From positions 1,517,659 through 1,581,658 of the forward strand of contig CP091278.1 of the NCBI GenBank assembly GCA_021650895.1: a DNA stretch of 64,000 nucleotides. The letters are read 5' to 3'. Positions 28,733-37,347 of this stretch are shown here, one piece after another; the first letter of the stretch is position 1; every line of letters begins with the position of its first letter. Below the pieces are notes generated by a model. The model saw only the letters and a list, made by a program, of their open reading frames with translations, did not search any database and was not told the DNA's origin. Made by a program: the position numbers and the translations under genes. Source of the stretch: Candidatus Jettenia sp. (lineage in GTDB: Bacteria > Planctomycetota > Brocadiia > Brocadiales > Brocadiaceae).

Positions 28733-29158
28733 TCATCTTACATTCTCAATAAATTTTACACGGAAATCCTTAGCCATTGTTGTAGGAGCTACTGCGGTAA
28801 TTGTCAAAGCCTCACGCCCCTCAATATGCCGGGGTATCCACACAGAAGCAGGTGAGTTGATGAGCATTCCATTCATATCAAACCATTCAAAATTATAGCT
28901 GAATTCCTGCAGGGAATTCTTTTGGTTAAGCAGCTCAATTTGCACCTGTAAAAATCCGCCACTGGTAGTATTTTCGTTCAGACCAACGATACTAACCTTT
29001 CTGTTTAACGTAGCATCAGTAATAACCCGTTTATCAGCGATCATCTGGCGTGTTCCAACCGGGGTTTCCCTTCCCACGGTATTAACCGTGGTACATGATG
29101 AGGATACCATAGCCATACTTATCAAGAAACCTGTCAGCAACCATATCGTTTTTTGCAT
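28733..29158 (-). CDS. YcfL/DUF1425 family lipoprotein
   Basis: This is 141 residues from the ATG at 29158 (AAGGA seven bases upstream). The signal peptide ends at SSSC. The DUF1425 core follows: NRKVSIVGLNENTTSGGFLQ, LQEFSYNFEWFDMNGMLI and a WIPRHIEGREALTITAVAP segment, an immunoglobulin-like beta sandwich in solved relatives. The function is unknown even in E. coli, where ycfL precedes lpoB. Here the stop codon likewise touches the LpoB-like gene. Confidence 0.88.
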   Translation of the reverse strand: MQKTIWLLTGFLISMAMVSSSCTTVNTVGRETPVGTRQMIADKRVITDATLNRKVSIVGLNENTTSGGFLQVQIELLNQKNSLQEFSYNFEWFDMNGMLINSPASVWIPRHIEGREALTITAVAPTTMAKDFRVKFIENVR

Positions 29159-29211
29159 ATTCAATTCCTTATTCGATTATTATATCCTTACTAAAATATT
29201 TTCTCTTCGTG

Positions 29212-30756
29212 CTAACTCTTATTTACCTTATCTGTCTGTTCATTTTTCTGTGTTGACTGCTCAGGTCGAGAAGATTCTACCAGAGGAATACTTTTGGGCG
29301 CTGGAATCTCGAAAGGCATATTTCTCTTTGCATTGTCCTTTAACAAAGTAAATTGCTTTACCAACAATGGACTGTTTCGGTTTACCGATTTAACCCAAAC
29401 AACATTGACAACCCCTTCATCTATTATTACCGGTACTTTTTGTCCACAATCCGGAGCTGTTAACTCGATTTTTCGATTAGCTGGGGTAGGGAAACGGCAC
29501 AATTGGAATTCTTTGGGCAAGGTAGTCCACGTCCTTAAATCTGCCTGATTCATGACTACCTGGGTAATTGCTCCGGCAATCAATACTGCCAACCCGGCTT
29601 CAGGGTTATTTCTTCCCCCATTCGTCATGCCTGCATATGCCCCATAGGTAGCACCCGCCTTTAGTGCAGATGCAATAAGTGTTTTTGTAATAATAAGGGG
29701 AAGCACATTTTTAAATTCATGGGTAACGACCGCATCCATGTCTGATAACAACAGAGTCGACTCGGTCATCTCTTCACAGGAAATGTGAAGATCTGATAGA
29801 TAGTTATTTCGGTACTTCAGTTTCGGAAAGGCGGCACCCACATAAGGCACCTGAGGGGTAACGATAAAAAGCGGGAGATCAATGCGGATTTGCTCACGTT
29901 CTGGCGCCAGACCGGTCTCAAAAAAGACATACGTAGTTGCTGGAATCGGGTGCCCTTCTATTACCTGCTCCAAGATCTCCAAATCCTGATGAATAAACTT
30001 CTTTTCACTCACCATACCAAGTACCCGCTCGAACGACTTACGCGATCTCTCTAAATCTGAAAATCCTGCGGCCTGAGTCATGAAAAACAGGGCATCCAGA
30101 TAAACGGTCAATGGATTCACATAGTCCGCATACGCTTTGAATTGTTCAAGGCTGGCATAATTATTCTCGAATTGATTCCCGAATCTCTCATCATTATGAA
30201 CGTCTTCCAAATCGACATGCAGGTTTTTTCTCTTCCCTTCTTCCTGTGCTTTTTCAATACGCGCCGCATTTACCTGAACAGCCTCATCCTGGCGCTCGTA
30301 TGCACGGTTAAATTCTACCCTGGCTTTTTCATAATCTCCCAATTCCAAATAGTTCAACGCCTTGTAGGTATTCATCATGATCTTATCATAGGCAAAACCC
30401 TCGTAAGGTAACGTTGTCAAATTAGTGACAGATGCCAAAGTCTCATGGGAAACTTTAACCTTTGCCCTTTCTTCGAACCGGTTGATCATCTCTTCGGCCA
30501 TATCAAAGGCATGATTACTTTCCTCTAATTGTCCGGCAGCCCGCAATACGGTTCCTTGCTCCAGTCGCCATATTACGGCGTCTTTCGTATCCTTACGTTT
30601 TTCTGCTTCAGCAGAAACCTGTGCGGCGGCAGACTGAACATTGCCTGACTCCCAACTTTGGTTTATATTTTTGGTTTGCTTATTATAACTTGCGCACCCG
30701 GTGCCAAGCCATCCGACTAAGAATGCAACAAAAATAGCACCAAGGAATCTTTTCAT
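29212..30756 (-). CDS. COG3014-family lipoprotein with TPR-like N-terminal region
   Basis: This is 514 residues from the ATG at 30756 (AGGT nine bases upstream). The lipoprotein signal ends in LGTGC. Residues about 25-270 are helical and TPR-like (NYLELGDYEKARVEFNRAYE), and the C-terminal half is beta-rich with a hydrophobic Ala/Gly helix (LAVLIAGAITQVVMN). It matches the COG3014 group, found beside LpoB/CsgG-type lipoproteins in several Gram-negative bacteria (recalled, not checked). The tail is Gln/Thr/Lys-rich. It probably sits at the outer membrane as part of the complex formed by its operon. Confidence 0.78.
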   Translation of the reverse strand: MKRFLGAIFVAFLVGWLGTGCASYNKQTKNINQSWESGNVQSAAAQVSAEAEKRKDTKDAVIWRLEQGTVLRAAGQLEESNHAFDMAEEMINRFEERAKVKVSHETLASVTNLTTLPYEGFAYDKIMMNTYKALNYLELGDYEKARVEFNRAYERQDEAVQVNAARIEKAQEEGKRKNLHVDLEDVHNDERFGNQFENNYASLEQFKAYADYVNPLTVYLDALFFMTQAAGFSDLERSRKSFERVLGMVSEKKFIHQDLEILEQVIEGHPIPATTYVFFETGLAPEREQIRIDLPLFIVTPQVPYVGAAFPKLKYRNNYLSDLHISCEEMTESTLLLSDMDAVVTHEFKNVLPLIITKTLIASALKAGATYGAYAGMTNGGRNNPEAGLAVLIAGAITQVVMNQADLRTWTTLPKEFQLCRFPTPANRKIELTAPDCGQKVPVIIDEGVVNVVWVKSVNRNSPLLVKQFTLLKDNAKRNMPFEIPAPKSIPLVESSRPEQSTQKNEQTDKVNKS

Positions 30757-30826
30757 TTTTCTGTTACCTGTTTGCACCACGTCATTCTTCTATTTTACCA
30801 GATAGATACCCATTTGATGAGGCTTC

Positions 30827-31729
30827 CTACTGCGCCTTTCTCAAAAGAGTATCTTTGTTAATTCCAAAATCTTCCAGAATCTCCGCTGTTGACGTCTTAG
30901 GTAGAATGCTGATGATTTTTACCTTACCAATGAGCACTTCTTCTCTGCCCAGAGATTCTTTCGTGTCAGGATCAATTAATTCTTCACCCACGGCAAAAAC
31001 ATTCCAGATCTGCCCTACCGTAACGTCAGTGCCATCGCCACGATTGATGGTAACCTGCTTGTCTCTCTTACTCAGTACCCTGGGTGGAAAAATTACGTCG
31101 GCTACACGATTAGCGATTTTTCCCGCCATTTCACGGGCGATTGTCACCAACAGATCCTCGCCCACCATACCCTCCCTTGCCGAATACGTCCGATTTTCTG
31201 AAATGTCTTTATTACTCATCTGGAAATTCGTAGACTCCAGTAATTTCCCTGTAGTTGAGTCGTATATTTTACCTACACAAGAAAGTCTGACAACGCGTTT
31301 TGTAGCACTTCTGCCAGTGCTTTTAAAAGTGGCGGTCTCCGTGTAATCCTGAAAATCATCAACGGTTGTGACAAGGAGATATTTCGCTCCGGCTAATTTG
31401 GACTGCAATGCGGCAGATTTGTCATTTGAGTCAACATTCCCGGAATTGGCAAACTCCTGCTCCTTTAAAATTTCACTCAAATCACTCCTCCCTACTACCT
31501 GGAATTTTCTTGTCGCATGAATAGAGTCGGTCAGTTGACCATCCAGTGATTGTAATACACGGTCCATTTCAACCCTCTTGCCTGCCCGTTCTACACCTTG
31601 CACAAGAGCGGGAGTAGGTTTGACGGCAGAGACACCTAATGTCTCCTTTTGCGCCCAGGTAAGTGCCGGGGCCAAAAAAACTAACGTACAAATAGTGAAA
31701 AAGATTTTACCAATTAGTAAGAGTTTCAT
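30827..31729 (-). CDS. CsgG/LpoB-like periplasmic protein
   Basis: This is 300 residues. A signal peptide ends at LTWAQ (about 26); there is no lipobox Cys, unlike CsgG itself. The middle has the CsgG/LpoB-type fold: LDGQLTDSIHATRKFQVVGR, LSEILKEQEFA, AKYLLVTTVDDFQDY and LSCVGKIYDSTTGKLL. The C-terminus (about 225-300) is a small beta domain (RGDGTDVTVGQIWNVFAVG) like those in flagellar or secretion assembly proteins. It is co-transcribed with the PEGA protein 18 bases upstream and the COG3014 lipoprotein downstream. Confidence 0.8.
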   Translation of the reverse strand: MKLLLIGKIFFTICTLVFLAPALTWAQKETLGVSAVKPTPALVQGVERAGKRVEMDRVLQSLDGQLTDSIHATRKFQVVGRSDLSEILKEQEFANSGNVDSNDKSAALQSKLAGAKYLLVTTVDDFQDYTETATFKSTGRSATKRVVRLSCVGKIYDSTTGKLLESTNFQMSNKDISENRTYSAREGMVGEDLLVTIAREMAGKIANRVADVIFPPRVLSKRDKQVTINRGDGTDVTVGQIWNVFAVGEELIDPDTKESLGREEVLIGKVKIISILPKTSTAEILEDFGINKDTLLRKAQ

Positions 31730-31747
31730 AGGTATACCGTTTATTTT

Positions 31748-32989
31748 TTAACGAGATAGATTAAAAATTGAATTACCCTTCTTGGGATCTATATTGAAAT
31801 CCCCTTTGACATGTATATTGAACCCGCTTTGTCTCAGCATCTGTGCGCCTCCTTTTATCAATTCGACTGTAGCATCTGTCAGTTTCTCCCCATTTTTCAA
31901 ATCCTGGAGAAATGCAATGGTATCTTTCCATCGCGCATATCCGGTCTCATGCATCTGCAAGGCTACCTTTAGTTTCTGCCCTTCAATGATATTGATTGTC
32001 CGCTCCCAATCCTTAAACCCTTCACGGGAAAGACGAATCTTACTGAGTCCCTGAGGCACCTTAAAAACGCCGGGGGCAGAACCAATAACCGTTCCATTCA
32101 GTTCAACAGTAACATCCAGCACTTGCACTTCCAATGCATCCTTTTCGATTATCACGGTACCGTTTTCTGTCAATCGAACATCAGGAATGCTTATTGGCAG
32201 CTGGACTAAATCCTGCATGCCGCAAGCAATCGTAATTTCAACAAGGTTACGTCCCGGAGGAGGTTGGGCAAGGTGTTTTTTATCTAGACCTTCTGCAACC
32301 TTAACTGCCGCATCATCCAATAGTCCATTGATCATATCGCTGTCCTCGTTGCGACTGCTTTCTGTAGAACGCAAAGATTTACTTACTCTGATAGTATCTG
32401 CAACCAAAGTCCCACCATATACACTATCGAGAATCTTATAACTTACTCGCACATGAGTAATGAGATTCATGGTTTCTACCCCGTAGCCTTTAAATGCTTT
32501 CTTTTCTGTGCCAAGCGAAGTCAGGGAAACCACAATGATATAATCTGCACCTATCATCTGCGTTAATCGCAAAGCGGAAGTTTCTTTACTGAGGAGTTTG
32601 TCCAGTCCTGCACCCGATATCCCTTCCTCCAAACCTTTTTGATCTTTAGTCAATAAGGCTTTCAGAAGCTGCACAGCATTGATAAAATCCTTTAACTCTT
32701 CATCAGAATCCTTTGGTTCTTGTACAGGATAATTATTCAGGCTGTTGATCACGACTTCCCGGCTGAGTACACTGAATCCTTTCTCCGTTATACGACTGGT
32801 AATGAAATCCTCCAATACAGGTACTTTATCATGAAAGGCGCTGCCCGCCCGATTTTCCACAAAAATAGCAGCCTTGCGCACAGGTTGTTCGCCCGGTTCA
32901 GCAATCGAAAGGGTATTTATAAAAAGAAAAGGAGAAAGAATCGACAGGCATACGCATAGGTACTGTATCAATGAGGTATATATTCTCAT
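31748..32989 (-). CDS. Secreted CsgG-like/PEGA domain protein
   Basis: This is 413 residues from the ATG at 32989 (AAGG five bases upstream; an in-frame ATG at 33055 adds an unlikely leader). The signal peptide covers residues 1-30. Residues 35-250 are CsgG/LpoB-like (KAAIFVENRAGSAFHDKV, LRLTQMIGADYIIVVSLTSLG, VRVSYKILDSVYGGTLV). A PEGA domain (about 290-345) follows with VELNGTVIGSAPGVFKVPQG and IRLSREGFKDWERTI. PEGA domains are found on surface or cell-wall proteins. It is the first gene of the lipoprotein operon. Confidence 0.82.
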   Translation of the reverse strand: MRIYTSLIQYLCVCLSILSPFLFINTLSIAEPGEQPVRKAAIFVENRAGSAFHDKVPVLEDFITSRITEKGFSVLSREVVINSLNNYPVQEPKDSDEELKDFINAVQLLKALLTKDQKGLEEGISGAGLDKLLSKETSALRLTQMIGADYIIVVSLTSLGTEKKAFKGYGVETMNLITHVRVSYKILDSVYGGTLVADTIRVSKSLRSTESSRNEDSDMINGLLDDAAVKVAEGLDKKHLAQPPPGRNLVEITIACGMQDLVQLPISIPDVRLTENGTVIIEKDALEVQVLDVTVELNGTVIGSAPGVFKVPQGLSKIRLSREGFKDWERTINIIEGQKLKVALQMHETGYARWKDTIAFLQDLKNGEKLTDATVELIKGGAQMLRQSGFNIHVKGDFNIDPKKGNSIFNLSR

Positions 32990-33233
32990 ACGAACCTTAG
33001 GCAGGATTGATTCTGATGAAAGGGAAAATGCTCTAAAAACTAAATTCGACATCAAATTATTTCATTCACTATTGCCACTTACTCTCATTAAGGCGCAATT
33101 CTCTAGCAGCGAAGGTAGGAATATCAAACGAATAATAATTCTTATCAAAAAGAAAAACAGAAAAAATTTTTGTGAAATATAACAAAAATAAATTACCTGT
33201 CAATAGAATTTTTCTTAAGACCCAAATACAATA

Positions 33234-33359
33234 TTACTCAGATAAGGGTCTTTGCAATTTTGTTTGACAGCAATGATCACCGTGATGGCAACCTGCGCAC
33301 ACCATGAATACACCAACAACGCTAATAAAAGTCATTATAATACCAATCTTCTTTAACAT
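33234..33359 (-). CDS. 41-residue Cys/His-rich putative small lipoprotein
   Basis: This short gene starts at ATG 33359 behind an excellent ribosome binding site (AAAGGAGATAAGAA) and ends at TAA 33234. Residues 1-20 are a signal-like helix (MLKKIGIIMTFISVVGVFMV), followed by CAGC and CHHGDHCC, giving four cysteines and three histidines within eleven residues (21-31). The signal fits a lipobox (VCAGC), and the cluster suggests binding of a metal such as copper, zinc or iron. No family was recognised. It is downstream of the PhnP-like gene on the same strand with about 60 bases between. The strong ribosome site and signal peptide are the main reasons for calling it real. Confidence 0.65.
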   Translation of the reverse strand: MLKKIGIIMTFISVVGVFMVCAGCHHGDHCCQTKLQRPLSE

Positions 33360-33417
33360 TTCTTATCTCCTTTCAATATATTAAAATGAAATTACTTTAT
33401 TCTATAATAATTTTCAA

Positions 33418-34179
33418 TCAAACTTCAATCATAAGCCCATCAAATGCAAATTCAACACCTGATGGAAGTTTACGATTAGCCTCTTCATGTTCGATATCGT
33501 GGCACATATGGGTAAAGTATGCCTTGTGTGGCCTTAATTTCTCAACAACAGACAACGCCTGCTCAATACTAAAGTGTTTTGCATGAGGAATATAGCGCAA
33601 TGCCCCTAATACGAGTACATCCAGCCCTCTTAGCTTTTCCAGTGATTCGGCAGGGATCTCATTGACATCAGTAATGTAAGCAAATTTCTCAAACCGGTAA
33701 CCTGTCACCTGTCCATCGCCATGAATAGCCTCTATAGGTGCAACAGAAAGGTTGCCTATTTTTACACTATCATGTATGACATTCAGAGAAAATCTCGGCT
33801 TAAAACCACCACTATCCCGTTCTCCATTAAATACGTAAGAGAAGACATTTCGTATGGTATCAAGAGTACTGGCAGTGCCGTAAATAGGCATATCCATATG
33901 CTGCACTATATTGAATCGCCGAATGTCGTCCAAACCAAATATATGATCAGCATGAGCATGGGTAATGAGCACAGCATCGAGCCTTGTAACATTGTTTTTA
34001 ATGCACTGAAGCCTTAATTCCGGTGGGGCATCGATGAGGATATTGGAGCTATTACTATGAACAAGCACGGAGGTACGCATTCGCTTATTCTTTGGATTAT
34101 CAGAGGTACAAACCTTGCAGTTACAGGCAATCATGGGAATGCCATGAGAGGTACCGGTACCGAGAAATGTCACCTTCAT
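33418..34179 (-). CDS. PhnP-like metallo-beta-lactamase-fold phosphodiesterase
   Basis: This is 253 residues from the ATG at 34179 (MKVTFLGTGTSHGIP); the earlier TTG is less likely. Metal ligands are present: THAHADHIFGLDD (HxHxDH), a later His in AIHGDGQ, Asp in ITDVNEIP and a C-terminal FTHMCHDIEH. MIACNCKVCTSDNPKNKR near the start matches the PhnP zinc-binding cysteines. PhnP cleaves 5-phosphoribosyl 1,2-cyclic phosphate in phosphonate catabolism, but no phn genes are nearby, so another cyclic phosphate substrate is possible. Two metal ions (Mn or Zn) are expected in the active site. Confidence 0.88.
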   Translation of the reverse strand: MKVTFLGTGTSHGIPMIACNCKVCTSDNPKNKRMRTSVLVHSNSSNILIDAPPELRLQCIKNNVTRLDAVLITHAHADHIFGLDDIRRFNIVQHMDMPIYGTASTLDTIRNVFSYVFNGERDSGGFKPRFSLNVIHDSVKIGNLSVAPIEAIHGDGQVTGYRFEKFAYITDVNEIPAESLEKLRGLDVLVLGALRYIPHAKHFSIEQALSVVEKLRPHKAYFTHMCHDIEHEEANRKLPSGVEFAFDGLMIEV

Positions 34180-34319
34180 GAAATTTTTAATCAATTCTTA
34201 ATCTGAAATTTTAGAACTACCTCTTTTTTCTGCTGCAATAAGGTAAAATTATGATATTATTATATGGGTAAGCCTGTAGTCATTTCAAGGATTCTTTTGG
34301 GTTTATCGAGGAGAAAAAT

Positions 34320-34913
34320 ATGCGGAAGATTTTTCCCCTATGGATGATTTTTCTGCTTCTTGTATTCTCCAAAAATACCTATGCTGTATATTATTACCTA
34401 ACTGATGAACAGATGAGAGAGGCTATTGAGTTTGGTGAAAAAAACAAGAACACCGATTGTGTAATATTCTTAGATGAGTGGGTCAGAGGTACCGGAGATG
34501 GATATGAATGGGCAGCCTTAAATACAAAATTCAGCATATTGGCTTTCGAATCAAAACAGGCTGCCGTAAAATCCAGAAAATTAACTGAAATAGAAATTAT
34601 TCGTTTTCTTTTGGAAGTAGAGGATATTTTATCATTTGAGGTAATTCTTTACGGTAATTCTCCTGACTTTGCCAGGGATTATCATGCAGTGCTATTATAT
34701 GAAAATAAACCTGTCCAGCCTGTTAACAAACAAAACGATGCACACGCTAAACCAACGAGTATTGGATTACGAATACCCACAACCTACCGTGCAACCTGTA
34801 AGTACGATTTTCCGAATTATTCTATAGACCCTGATGCAGAGGTTGCTCTCATAATTATTAGCCCATTACAGAAAGAGCGAAGATTTATTTTTAACTTAAA
34901 GGAAATACGATAA
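34320..34913 (+). CDS. Hypothetical secreted protein
   Basis: This is 197 residues behind GAGGAGAAAAAT. A typical signal peptide ends at NTYA (about residue 22), so it is exported. The mature part starts YYYLTDEQMREAIEFGEKNK, with alternating helices and strands, and no known family is recognised. There is one Cys at 46 and another near 161. It is followed 14 bases later by an 89-residue cytoplasmic protein and then an FGE-like protein, all co-oriented, so it may be the first gene of that operon. Confidence 0.7.
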   Translation: MRKIFPLWMIFLLLVFSKNTYAVYYYLTDEQMREAIEFGEKNKNTDCVIFLDEWVRGTGDGYEWAALNTKFSILAFESKQAAVKSRKLTEIEIIRFLLEVEDILSFEVILYGNSPDFARDYHAVLLYENKPVQPVNKQNDAHAKPTSIGLRIPTTYRATCKYDFPNYSIDPDAEVALIIISPLQKERRFIFNLKEIR

Positions 34914-34927
34914 CGTGGAGAAATGAG

Positions 34928-35197
34928 ATGGATCAGAAGGATGTGAAAGGATATACGCCATACCAGAGAAAGGTAATCAGGAATTTTTATGAGAATAAAG
35001 ATCTTCGGCTTATACAAAAGTTAGGCGAACTCGTCTCAAATTTATATTTAGAATCTAATGAGAAAAAGAGAGAATCCGGATGGAAAAATATCAGGAAAAT
35101 GCTTATCGATTTAAAAGTAAACCCGCACGAAGTAGAATACCTGACCAAAGATAGAAATCTTGCAATAATATCAAAAAAATTAGCAGAAATGTTTTGA
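34928..35197 (+). CDS. Small hypothetical helical protein
   Basis: This is 89 residues behind GTGGAGAAATGAG. It has no signal or membrane segment, is rich in Lys/Arg/Glu/Asn, and is predicted to be mostly helical (GYTPYQRKVIRNFYENKDLR, LGELVSNLYLE, GWKNIRKMLIDL). No family was recognised. It lies between the secreted protein and the FGE-like gene with gaps of 14 and 7 bases, so it is very likely co-transcribed with both. Confidence 0.7.
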   Translation: MDQKDVKGYTPYQRKVIRNFYENKDLRLIQKLGELVSNLYLESNEKKRESGWKNIRKMLIDLKVNPHEVEYLTKDRNLAIISKKLAEMF

Positions 35198-35204
35198 TTC
35201 TCTT

Positions 35205-36107
35205 ATGATTAAAATACCTGAAGAAAAACAACCTATTCCCGACGGTATGATACTTATCCCCGAAGGACCATTCCTCATGGGAAGTACAAAGGAGGATATC
35301 GATACATTATTAGACCTTGACCATAATATCGAGATTGATCGGTTATATAACGAATTTCCTCAAAGAGAAGTTTACTTAAGCGCTTATCTTATAGATAAGT
35401 ACCCGGTCACTAATGCTCAATACAAGAAATTTATCGAATCTGGAGGTTATACGCAAAAATTATTCTGGTCAGATGCTGGATGGCAGTTTATCTTACAGAC
35501 AAATCCTTTGGACAGTGGTGATCTTGACACTGTTCTGCAGGGCGAGCAACAAGATTGTCCCGTTGTAAATATTTCGTGGTATGAGGCTGAGGCTTTTGCG
35601 AAATGGACGGGGAAAAGGATGCCTACTGAAGCAGAATGGGAAAAGGCCGCCCGTGGAATGGATGGTAGGATCTATCCATGGGGTAATGTCTTCGATAAAA
35701 CAAAATTGAATTGTGCTGAGTTAAAGATTGAAAAACCAACTCCGGTTACTCAATTCCCGCAAGGACAAAGTGTCTGCGGATGTTTTGATATGGCAGGAAA
35801 TGTGTGGGAATGGACAGCTGATTGGTATGATAGTCATTATTATGAGCATGCTCCTCATAAAGATCCACAAGGGCCAACTATAGCAGAGGAAAATCCCTAC
35901 TTCGGAAGGCCCGAAGAGGTTGGCATCTCTATTTATGAATTAAAACCTTCAGCAACCAGTGGGTCCCTGAACGCATGTAAGGTATTGCGGGGAGGCTCGT
36001 GGAATGGGTCTGGTGTAGTTCATATCCGATGTGCGAACCGGGATTATGATGAACCTACTTACAAAAATGATACGATCGGCTTCCGATGTGCTAAATCTCT
36101 GGGGTAA
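35205..36107 (+). CDS. Formylglycine-generating enzyme (SUMF1/EgtB/PvdO) family protein
   Basis: This is 300 residues, a single FGE-sulfatase domain: GMILIPEGPFLMGS at the start, PVTNAQYKKFIESGG, PVVNISWYEAEAFAKWTGKR, RMPTEAEWEKAARG, YPWGN, GNVWEWTADWYDSHYY, LRGGSWNGS and a final GFRCAKS. In true FGE two C-terminal cysteines bind copper and oxidise a sulfatase Cys; here the region HIRCANRDY has one Cys, so canonical FGE activity is uncertain. Relatives act as iron-dependent sulfoxide synthases, kinase-linked sensors or structural proteins. It begins seven bases after the previous stop without its own clear ribosome site, which suggests coupled translation. Confidence 0.88.
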   Translation: MIKIPEEKQPIPDGMILIPEGPFLMGSTKEDIDTLLDLDHNIEIDRLYNEFPQREVYLSAYLIDKYPVTNAQYKKFIESGGYTQKLFWSDAGWQFILQTNPLDSGDLDTVLQGEQQDCPVVNISWYEAEAFAKWTGKRMPTEAEWEKAARGMDGRIYPWGNVFDKTKLNCAELKIEKPTPVTQFPQGQSVCGCFDMAGNVWEWTADWYDSHYYEHAPHKDPQGPTIAEENPYFGRPEEVGISIYELKPSATSGSLNACKVLRGGSWNGSGVVHIRCANRDYDEPTYKNDTIGFRCAKSLG

Positions 36108-36911
36108 CAGAATACCCCTCCTCTAAATTGTGAAGAAGGAACGACTGAAGTAATCTCATAATCTCCTGTATCCAATATCAAAGCGGTACCAGGATGTTGC
36201 TGGGATCCCCCTTGATCCCTTTAGAAAAACTTATCTTTACCCACAAGTTAGGTAGGGAGCGAAGGTAGAAGCAAGGTAAACCACGAAGTACACGAAGAAA
36301 GAAGAACGGAGAGAAGCAAGATTTTGCGAAAGATGTAGAGACGCAAGATTTTGCGCCTTTACAATTGAGGTAGGGGTGTGTTGCTTCGCCTCAAGAAGGG
36401 ATCGATCATAAAAAGAATTTATTGAGATGTGGAACTCTCTTATTCTTCGTGTACTTCGTGCTCTTTGTGGTATTTAAAGATGTGGGTAAGGATAAGTTTA
36501 GAAAAGGGGGAAATATTTGATATTTTTGATCAGCTTTAGAAAAGGGGGAAAAGTTTGATATGTTTGATCAGACAAACTTTTCTCAAGAGAAATCCTTCCT
36601 TCTTTCCCCCCTTTTTCTAAACCTATTCTTCTTTTCCCCTTTTCTAAATTTATCTTTCTTTCCTCCCTTTTTTAAAGGGGGATTAGGGGGGATTAGAGGG
36701 GAATAAAAAGTCCCCTCTCGGGAGGGGATTGAGGGGTGGGTAAAAAAAATCATTGGGTTTTGCCTTTTAAAACTCAACCTAATTAATGGATAGAAATTTT
36801 CTTCTGTAGAGCGACCCTTCGTGATTGTGTTATCTCCGATCACCTATTCAGATGGTGAAGCAGGGCTAAAGCCTTGCCCCATAACAGCGCTAAGGAGGCT
36901 AGATTTCCGGT
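36108..36911. other. Intergenic repeat cluster
   Basis: This 800-base gap is nearly all repeat: MITE A copy 2 (36218-36510), tandem TTAGAAAAGGGGGAAA units (36498-36513 and 36535-36552), CCCCCTTTTTCTAAA-type palindromes to about 36690, a CCCCTCTCGGGAGGGG hairpin (36711-36726), and a block (36731-36781) that is the inverted copy of the asmA leader at 4836-4882. A half palindrome GGGCTAAAGCCTTGCCCC lies at 36862-36879. Open frames here are repeat translations. Confidence 0.7.
36218..36510. repeat. MITE-like element A, copy 2
   Basis: This is an inverted copy of 5000-5269, with the same terminal words (TTATCTTTACCCACAAGTTA left, GATGTGGGTAAGGATAAG right). It carries an additional segment of about 27 bases near 36325-36355, a duplication around GCAAGATTTTGCG, which explains its greater length. 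Confidence 0.8.
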
Positions 36912-37268
36912 ATGATTTATTTAAAAAGAGCTTATGACGCCCCTTCGAAAGACGATGGCTACCGGGTGTTGGTAGACCGGATATGGCCTCGCGGTGTTAG
37001 TAAGGAAAAAGCACATATTCATTCCTGGCTCAAGGAGATTGCACCAAGCAACGAGCTTCGGAAATGGTTTGGTCACGACCCGGAGAAATGGGAAGAGTTC
37101 AGGAATCGTTATTATCGGGAACTGGAAAATCAATCTGAAGTGGTAGAACAACTTGCGAGGAAAGCTGGCGAAGGAACATTGACCCTCGTATTTGCTGCTA
37201 AAAATAAGGGCTTTAATAACGCAGTCGCCCTCAAGGAATACCTGGAGAAAAGGCGAAGTAAGGAATAA
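36912..37268 (+). CDS. DUF488 family protein (YeaO-like)
   Basis: This is 118 residues: [20 protein letters not shown], then [40 protein letters not shown] and [22 protein letters not shown]. These are the conserved DUF488 blocks of the short YeaO type. The function is not established; a nucleic-acid or small-molecule role has been suggested for relatives. It probably forms a pair with the cupin-DUF1232 gene 80 bases downstream. Confidence 0.88.
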   Translation: MIYLKRAYDAPSKDDGYRVLVDRIWPRGVSKEKAHIHSWLKEIAPSNELRKWFGHDPEKWEEFRNRYYRELENQSEVVEQLARKAGEGTLTLVFAAKNKGFNNAVALKEYLEKRRSKE

Positions 37269-37347
37269 GGAAGGGCAAAATTCAATATTTTGTTCTCATT
37301 TTGTCCATCCCGTCAAAATAAAAACTTCTATAGGATTGAGATAGCAT

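Noticed and set aside
36583-36843. Minus-strand open frame of 86 codons rich in Pro/Lys/Gly
   Set aside because: It is a translation of palindromic repeats (CCCCCTTTTTCTAAA units), with no ribosome site and no protein-like pattern outside them.
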